Assembly: GCA_036489885.1 (NCBI GenBank)
Contig: DASXEW010000001.1
Coordinates: 868,001-932,000, forward strand
Length of the DNA: 64,000 nt
Source of the DNA: Candidatus Baltobacteraceae bacterium
Lineage (GTDB): Bacteria > Vulcanimicrobiota > Vulcanimicrobiia > Vulcanimicrobiales > Vulcanimicrobiaceae
Reading direction: 5' to 3'
The position numbers and the translations under genes were made by a program. Positions 58,943-64,000 of this stretch are shown piece by piece. Every line of letters begins with the position of its first letter. The stretch's first letter is position 1. Under the pieces are notes generated by a model. It searched no databases. It was given only the letters and a program-made list of their open reading frames with translations, and was not told where the DNA came from.

Positions 58943-61023
58943 CGTGGGGGGGCCGCGCCGTTCACGTACAGGCTCACGCTCTCACCGACGTCGAGTTGCG
59001 TGTTTGCCGGTGGTTCGGAGCGTGCGACCGTACCCGGTGGACCTTCTTGAACGTAACTGATGTTGCCCGGTTTGTAACCAAAGCGCGACAAGGCGGCTTG
59101 CGCAGCGTCGAGCGTCATGCCGCTGACGTTCGGCACGGTTCCGGGCACGGCAACCATGATGTTGACGGGCGAGCCTTTTGGCGCTGTTTGACTCGGTGCG
59201 GGATCTTGCTGTTGTACGGTTCCGTCGCCACCGGCCTGGATGCTATACGTAATTTTCGCGGTGAAACCGGCGGAGCTCAGCGCCGAAGTTGCATCGGAGA
59301 TCGTTTGTCCGCCGACATTCGGAACATTTATGAGTGACGGTCCCGTGCTGACCGTGAGGGTCACGGTTGAACCTGCGTTCACTTCGGAGCCGGCTGCGGG
59401 ATCCTGCGAGGCAACTTGATCGGTCGGAACGCCGTCGAGCGCGACGCGCTGAACGTTCGCGGCCAACTTCTGCCGCGAGATAAAAGTTTGGGCGTCGTTG
59501 AGCGAGCGTCCGACAAAGCTCGGCAACGTTATCGGCGCCGGGCCTTTGGAAACGTTGAGCACGACCGTGCTGCCCGGTTTGACCATATCGCCGGCTTTCG
59601 GCGTCGTTCGGAAGACGGTACCCTTCGGTTTGTCGGCGGAATATGACTCGACGATTTTCGATTTGAAGCCTTCGCGGTCAAGTGTTTTTTGGGCGTCGGC
59701 GAGCGTGAAGTCGTTGACGCTCACCAGCGCTTTCGGGGCGACGCCCGTCGAAACGTATAGGGTGACATCGCTGCCGTTCTGCAAGCGCGTCCCGGGTGAT
59801 GGATCTTCGCGAACGATTTGATCCTGCGGAACCGTGTCGCTCGGCACGCCTTCCAACTTGACGCGCAAGCCGTGACTTTCCAAGTCACGTTGCGCATCGA
59901 TTGCGTTGTGACCGATTTCATCGGCGAGACTGATCCCCGAGAGCATCGGAATTCCACCGCCGAAGATCGCGTAGCCGCCGGCAATCGCCAAGATGAGTGC
60001 GACGGCGAGCGCGATATTTCTGCCAAGATTCGATCGCTGGGGTGCCGTATCGTAGGAAACTTCCGCGCCATCACCGTTTTCAGACCCACGACGCGGCGTC
60101 GCTTGCGAACGTCGCGGCGGTGGCCGCATCGGAACGGGTTGATCCGGGTCCGAAGGTGTCGAGGGGGTAGTTGATGCCGGTGCTGCCGCCGCAACCATGG
60201 GCCGTTCACGCGCTTCGCGCAGCGCCGTCGCGACCTCGCTTGCGGACTGAAAACGATCGGCCGGATTCTTTTGCAGCAAGCGGTCGACGATCGAAGCGAT
60301 CGCCGGACTCACCTCAACGCCCGCGGATACAATGCGCGGCGGCGCTTCGCTCACGTGCTTGAGCGCGACTGCGACCGGCGACTCGCCGGTGTACGGAAGC
60401 TTTCCGGTAAGCATTTGGTAGAGCACGACGCCGACGCTGTACAGATCCGAAGTCTCGCGAAGGTCGTGCCCCTGTGCTTGCTCCGGCGAAATATAATAAA
60501 CGCTCCCCATCACCATGCCGGGTTGCGTTACGGCCAGCGTTTGTTGCGTGAGCGCGCGTGCGATGCCGAAATCCGAAAGCTTGACGACGTCATCGTGGGT
60601 AATCAAGATGTTTGCGGGCTTGATGTCACGGTGGAGCAAGCCTTGCCGGTGCGCGTACGCGAGACCGTTCGACATCTGCGCGGCGTAGTCGATCGCGACA
60701 GGCTCGGGAATTCGGCCGTCGCTGCGGATCATCTCGGCGAGCGTGGTGCCGTCGACGAGCTCCATCACAATGTAGTAGGTGTTGTCCTCGCGCCCCACGT
60801 CATAGGTGTTCACGATGTTAGGGTGCGAGAGCCGCGCAGCGGATTGCGCCTCGTTGTAAAAGCGGCGCACGAAGTCTTCATCTGCTGCGTACTGTTCGCG
60901 CAAGACTTTGATTCCGACGTGACGCCGCAAGAGCACATCGGTCCCAGCGTAGACAACGGCCATACCACCGTCACCAAGGCGCCGGTCGAGCCGATATCTG
61001 CCGTTAAAGATCTTCTCTTGCAT
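58939..61023 (-). CDS. pknB: PASTA-domain Ser/Thr protein kinase (PknB/PrkC type)
   Basis: The 694-aa kinase has a cytoplasmic Hanks domain (about 8-265: RLGDGGMAVVYAG, catalytic Lys in VGIKVLREQY, HRDIKPANILI, LSDFGIA), a charged linker, one membrane helix (about 345-365) and five PASTA repeats of about 65 residues each, ending with the GESVSLYVNG strand. PASTA domains sense muropeptides or lipid II; the kinase controls growth and wall synthesis. ATG 61023 shares a base with the PBP stop (TGATG). No PP2C phosphatase gene is in the operon. Confidence 0.95.
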   Translation of the reverse strand: MQEKIFNGRYRLDRRLGDGGMAVVYAGTDVLLRRHVGIKVLREQYAADEDFVRRFYNEAQSAARLSHPNIVNTYDVGREDNTYYIVMELVDGTTLAEMIRSDGRIPEPVAIDYAAQMSNGLAYAHRQGLLHRDIKPANILITHDDVVKLSDFGIARALTQQTLAVTQPGMVMGSVYYISPEQAQGHDLRETSDLYSVGVVLYQMLTGKLPYTGESPVAVALKHVSEAPPRIVSAGVEVSPAIASIVDRLLQKNPADRFQSASEVATALREARERPMVAAAAPASTTPSTPSDPDQPVPMRPPPRRSQATPRRGSENGDGAEVSYDTAPQRSNLGRNIALAVALILAIAGGYAIFGGGIPMLSGISLADEIGHNAIDAQRDLESHGLRVKLEGVPSDTVPQDQIVREDPSPGTRLQNGSDVTLYVSTGVAPKALVSVNDFTLADAQKTLDREGFKSKIVESYSADKPKGTVFRTTPKAGDMVKPGSTVVLNVSKGPAPITLPSFVGRSLNDAQTFISRQKLAANVQRVALDGVPTDQVASQDPAAGSEVNAGSTVTLTVSTGPSLINVPNVGGQTISDATSALSSAGFTAKITYSIQAGGDGTVQQQDPAPSQTAPKGSPVNIMVAVPGTVPNVSGMTLDAAQAALSRFGYKPGNISYVQEGPPGTVARSEPPANTQLDVGESVSLYVNGAAPPR

Positions 61024-62411
61024 CAATGTCCGCGAGCTAGAGCCACGCGCATGACGTCACGTGCGATCGGTGCGGAAATGTCTCCGCCGTAGCCCGCGTT
61101 TTCCACCACGATCGCAACCGCGACGCGTGGCGCTCGCGCGGGAGCGAAAGCAACGAACCACGCATGCGCTCTACCGGCAGGATTCGTCGCAGTCCCGGTC
61201 TTTCCGGCGACCGCGATCCCCGGCAGCGCCGCGGCGGTTCCCGTCCCGTGCGTGACGACTCCCAGCATGAGATCGCGCACCTCGGCTGCGACGTCTGCGG
61301 AGATCGGCTCGTCGAGATGTTCTTGCGGCGTAACTACCCGGTGCTCGCTCGTATCGATTTCCCGCACCAAAATCGGACGAGGCATCGCCCCGCCGCCGGC
61401 AATCGTGGCACCGATCAGCGCCATTTGCAGCGGCGTGACGAGCAGATTGGCCTGCCCGAAACCGAGCTGCGCAAGAACGCCCGGCGTCATTTCGTCGCGC
61501 GAGGGCAGGTGTGCGCTCTCCGAGGGCACGTCAAACGGAATCGGTGAGCCGATCTTCCATTGCGCAACGGCGTCGTACCAGCGATCGACGCCGATTTTGA
61601 GTGCGATCTGTGCAAAGTCGACGTTCGACGAGAGCGCAAATGCGCCGCCCAAATCTTGATTGCCCGTCGCCTCGCCTTCGTTGTCGTGCACGGTGTAGTT
61701 GCCGATAGGGTAATACCCGCTATCGTGAAACCGGCTTTGCGGCGTCACTACGCCGAGTGCAAGTGCCGTCGCGGCGGTAAAAATCTTGAACGTCGAGCCG
61801 GGCGGATACAGCCCGGACGTCGAGCGGTCAAGCAACGCGCTCTCGGGATCGCTCGAAAGATGCGCGAACTCCGAGTCGACGCGGTTCGGGTCGAAGCTTG
61901 GCACGCTCGCGAGCGCGAGGACGTCGCCGGTCACCGGATCCAGCACGATTCCTGCGGCGCGCGGATAGCGCGAAAGATCGGCGTACAGAACACGCTGGGT
62001 CGGAAGGTCGATCGTCGTGACGACGCGCGCACCTTGCACTTCGGAGTGGGGATCAAAGATATTGCGCAACTGAATGAGCGGATTGCTCTGGGGTGCCGGC
62101 GCCGCCAAGAACGAATCGAACGATGCTTCGAGTCCGGATTCACCGTAGCGTTGCGAAGCGTACCCGACCGCTTGCGCCAAGAGCGGTCCTTCCGGGTACA
62201 TCCGCTTGCCGGCGACCGATTTCGCGAGCACCGATCCGTCGCTCGCAACGATCGTTCCGCGGTGCTCGGCCGGATTCGAACGCAGCGGATTGAACCGATT
62301 CGCCCAAAGTTGCGGCCCGTCGATCACCTGTACGTAGATTTGCGCAGCTGTCAGGACGAGAAACAACAGGACGAACAGGGCTCCGAGCCGAGCGATCGCG
62401 CGCGAGCTCAT
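61023..62411 (-). CDS. pbpA: Penicillin-binding transpeptidase (class B-like, PbpA/FtsI type)
   Basis: The 462-aa protein has an N-terminal membrane anchor (about 8-28), a short dimerisation region (NRFNPLRSNPAEHRGTIVAS) and a transpeptidase domain with SxxK in YPPGSTFKIFTAATAL, SxN in LSSNVDFAQ and KTG in VAGKTGTATNP. It cross-links peptidoglycan. It is the actinobacterial-like PbpA arrangement next to pknB. A 70-codon upstream frame is antisense to the next gene and was not used; ATG 62411 overlaps the upstream stop by 4 bp. Confidence 0.92.
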   Translation of the reverse strand: MSSRAIARLGALFVLLFLVLTAAQIYVQVIDGPQLWANRFNPLRSNPAEHRGTIVASDGSVLAKSVAGKRMYPEGPLLAQAVGYASQRYGESGLEASFDSFLAAPAPQSNPLIQLRNIFDPHSEVQGARVVTTIDLPTQRVLYADLSRYPRAAGIVLDPVTGDVLALASVPSFDPNRVDSEFAHLSSDPESALLDRSTSGLYPPGSTFKIFTAATALALGVVTPQSRFHDSGYYPIGNYTVHDNEGEATGNQDLGGAFALSSNVDFAQIALKIGVDRWYDAVAQWKIGSPIPFDVPSESAHLPSRDEMTPGVLAQLGFGQANLLVTPLQMALIGATIAGGGAMPRPILVREIDTSEHRVVTPQEHLDEPISADVAAEVRDLMLGVVTHGTGTAAALPGIAVAGKTGTATNPAGRAHAWFVAFAPARAPRVAVAIVVENAGYGGDISAPIARDVMRVALARGH

Positions 62412-63148
62412 GCTGGGCTCGGTGGCCGTTCCCGCAGCAGCATCAATCCGGCTTCGACGCGTGCAGCGATATATGGCCGGCCGCCTTCCGCGCGCATGAG
62501 CTCGTCGATGACGCGGCGTCCAACCGATTCGTCGACTCCCGCAAGCGAGAGAACGAGATCGACGTTCTGGTCGTCGAGCAGATGAGGAACGACGTATCGC
62601 GGATTTGGAATCGTCTCCCACAAGCGTTCTTCATAGGGCTCTTCGCGCCACGGCCCACGCCGCCCGAAAACGAGCGCGTGATAGTCCCACGCACACAGTT
62701 GCCGTTCGTTCCACGCGAAATGATCGCGAACGCACGTGCGGCGGCAGACCTGGCAGCTCACGAGAATCTCCGCCGGGACGGTCAGCGCATCCAAGACATC
62801 CTCGGGCATCTCTTCCGGGTTGAGGAGCAACGTTTCATCGAGTTTCTCCGGAGCTTCGGCCGACCAGCCGATTCGCGTCAGCAGCTCGACGTCGCGAAGC
62901 GAGGTCACGAATGCATGTTCATCATCCGGCGCAAACGTCTCGTCCGTCCAGCCGCCGATATTATCCGAGGCGATCCCAACTTTCTGCCATGCTTCACCTT
63001 GGACGACACCGATCGGCGTCCACGCAAGCGGAACGAGCCAAATCGTCAGCTGGTGTTTTTCGGGGACAAAGCTCGACGTGAACGCCAGCGTGCTCGCGTT
63101 ACCGCCGAGCACGAATGCGCGTGGCGCCTGCGTGCTTGCGGGCTGCAT
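62408..63148 (-). CDS. Hypothetical protein with Cys cluster between carB and PBP
   Basis: The 246-aa protein has a beta-rich N-terminal half (AFVLGGNASTLAFTSSFVPE, LTIWLVPLAWTPIGVVQG), a CQVCRRTC cluster near residue 132 that could bind metal, and a C-terminal helical part (DLVLSLAGVDESVGRRVIDE). No membrane segment or known domain. It follows carB without a gap and overlaps the PBP gene by 4 bp, so it is in the same operon. Confidence 0.6.
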   Translation of the reverse strand: MQPASTQAPRAFVLGGNASTLAFTSSFVPEKHQLTIWLVPLAWTPIGVVQGEAWQKVGIASDNIGGWTDETFAPDDEHAFVTSLRDVELLTRIGWSAEAPEKLDETLLLNPEEMPEDVLDALTVPAEILVSCQVCRRTCVRDHFAWNERQLCAWDYHALVFGRRGPWREEPYEERLWETIPNPRYVVPHLLDDQNVDLVLSLAGVDESVGRRVIDELMRAEGGRPYIAARVEAGLMLLRERPPSPA

Positions 63149-64000
63149 CTATGATGCCTTCTGCGATCCTGCGACGAGCTCGTGATACTCTTGTAGTGAA
63201 CGTGGGGGACCGGCGGGGTGTTCGAGCGCGTGCGCGAGCGCAGCCGCGGTATCGATGCTGGTGAGACAAGCGATGTTCGTTTCCGCCGCGATACGTCGTA
63301 AGCGATAGCCTTCGGTCGCCTCTCGCGTCCCAGTGACCGTGTTGATGACGAGATCGACACCGCGCCGCCCAACCAGGTCGAGGACGTCATCCGCGCGTTC
63401 GGTGATGATGCCTTCTGCTGCGAGGCGTTCGGCCGTCGTCGGCGGTGCAATTAGAGTGTAGCCGAGATCGACGTACCTGCGCAGCGCTTGCGCTTCGCGC
63501 GGATCGTTCGAGTGTTCCGCCAGCGCAACGAGTACACGGCCACCTTTGCGCGGCATCCGGATCCCAGCGCCTTCGAACGCTTTGCGAAGTGCGCCCGGAA
63601 ACGTTTCATCGATGCCGAGGACTTCGCCGGTTGATTTCATTTCCGGTCCGAGGATCGTTTCGACCCCGCGCATCTTCGCGAACGAAAATACCGGAACTTT
63701 GACGACGACAAACGGTACGTGCGGCCGCAAGCCGAGACCGTAGGGCATTTTGGTAAGGCTCTCGCCCAGCGCGATTCTCGTTGCCGCCGCAACGAGATTG
63801 ATGCCGGTCGCTTTCGAGATTACCGGTACCGTGCGGCTCGCGCGCGGATTCGCTTCGAGAATCAGCAGCTCGTTTTCGTGATACACAAACTGGATGTTAA
63901 GCAAGCCGCGGATCCCAAGCTCTTTTGCGATCGAGAACGTCACGTCCGCAATCTGCTGCTCGATCTTCGAGTCGATCGTCTGCGGCGGATAGACGCTGAT
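63149..64000 (-). CDS. carB: Carbamoyl-phosphate synthase large subunit, C-terminal part (partial)
   Basis: The frame is open to the right edge; the visible 283 residues are the C-terminus. They show SVYPPQTIDSKIEQQIADVT, GLLNIQFVYHENELLILEANPRASRTVP (split here as ATP-grasp end; Glu and Asn-x-Arg metal site), LGPEMKSTGEVLGIDETFPG and the MGS-like allosteric domain (VLVALAEHSNDPREAQALRR, DLVINTVTGTREATEGYRLR, NIACLTSIDTAAALAHALE). It makes carbamoyl phosphate for arginine and pyrimidines. The start lies beyond the window. Confidence 0.95.
   Translation of the reverse strand: MSVYPPQTIDSKIEQQIADVTFSIAKELGIRGLLNIQFVYHENELLILEANPRASRTVPVISKATGINLVAAATRIALGESLTKMPYGLGLRPHVPFVVVKVPVFSFAKMRGVETILGPEMKSTGEVLGIDETFPGALRKAFEGAGIRMPRKGGRVLVALAEHSNDPREAQALRRYVDLGYTLIAPPTTAERLAAEGIITERADDVLDLVGRRGVDLVINTVTGTREATEGYRLRRIAAETNIACLTSIDTAAALAHALEHPAGPPRSLQEYHELVAGSQKAS

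Noticed and set aside
61023-62621. 532-aa version of the penicillin-binding protein
   Set aside because: The first 70 codons overlap the upstream gene and look like shadow translation; the membrane anchor begins at ATG 62411.
1-64000. CRISPR arrays, insertion sequences, prophage or integrated elements
   Set aside because: No regularly spaced repeats, transposase-like proteins or phage genes were seen; the only recombinase is the Xer-type one with an adjacent dif-like site.

Overview
The window comes from a compact, GC-rich, diderm bacterial chromosome with very little intergenic space. Many genes overlap by 4 bp (ATGA, GTGA or TTGA junctions), and several convergent genes overlap at their tails. 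The gene set combines an MCE/MlaE/MlaF lipid transporter and a PilQ secretin (both imply an outer membrane) with traits common in Terrabacteria: CdaA c-di-AMP synthase, a c-di-AMP (ydaO-type) riboswitch, PknB with five PASTA domains, SpoIID and an RqcH/NFACT protein. Together with PhaC, MeaB and a Gly-rich zinc-ribbon protein, this fits an uncultured lineage such as Eremiobacterota (WPS-2). That assignment is an inference from gene content and cannot be proved here. No CRISPR array, insertion sequence, prophage or rRNA was seen.

Layout. 1-6.9 kb: housekeeping and accessory genes (racemase-like, gamma-glutamylcyclotransferase-like, MeaB, zinc-ribbon protein, GNAT, TadA between tRNA-Arg(CCG) and tRNA-Ser(CGA), a broken DUF4258/DUF2283 pair, GlcG/HbpS-like protein, MaoC). 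7-17.8 kb: a continuous type IV pilus locus, pilB-pilT-pilC-sigma factor-pilin-CcdA-like-TPR-pilD-Crp/Fnr-pilM-N-O-P-Q. 17.8-23.2 kb: priA, phaC, rpsT, rsgA. 23.2-27.3 kb: a c-di-AMP and cell-wall island (unknown 120-aa gene, cdaA, truncated cdaR, glmM, c-di-AMP riboswitch, LysM-NlpC/P60 hydrolase, membrane protein). 27.3-32.2 kb: tRNA-Gln, a STAS protein and a reverse-strand FadR-type regulator/epimerase/glcD/glcF operon. 32.5-37.5 kb: ilvD-thrC-thrB and mdh. 37.5-42.3 kb: a methyltransferase-glycosyltransferase fusion, a cyclopropane-fatty-acid synthase family protein and an orphan branched-chain amino-acid type binding protein.

At 42.5 kb a 28-bp dif-like site lies 17 bp before a Xer-type tyrosine recombinase gene. 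Most genes to its left run on the + strand and nearly all to its right on the - strand, as expected if this is the chromosome terminus.

To the right are two long reverse-strand operons. The first is gmk-rpoZ-glmS-rph-coiled coil-mlaE-mlaF-MCE-rhomboid-panE. The second is carB-unknown-PBP-pknB-ruvC-ruvA-ruvB-spoIID-PilZ-queA-Hpt. They are separated by the + strand RqcH-like gene. Functionally the window joins surface motility (pili), envelope building (GlmM, GlmS, PBP, PknB, hydrolase, Mla), c-di-AMP signalling, and branched-chain amino acid and threonine synthesis.
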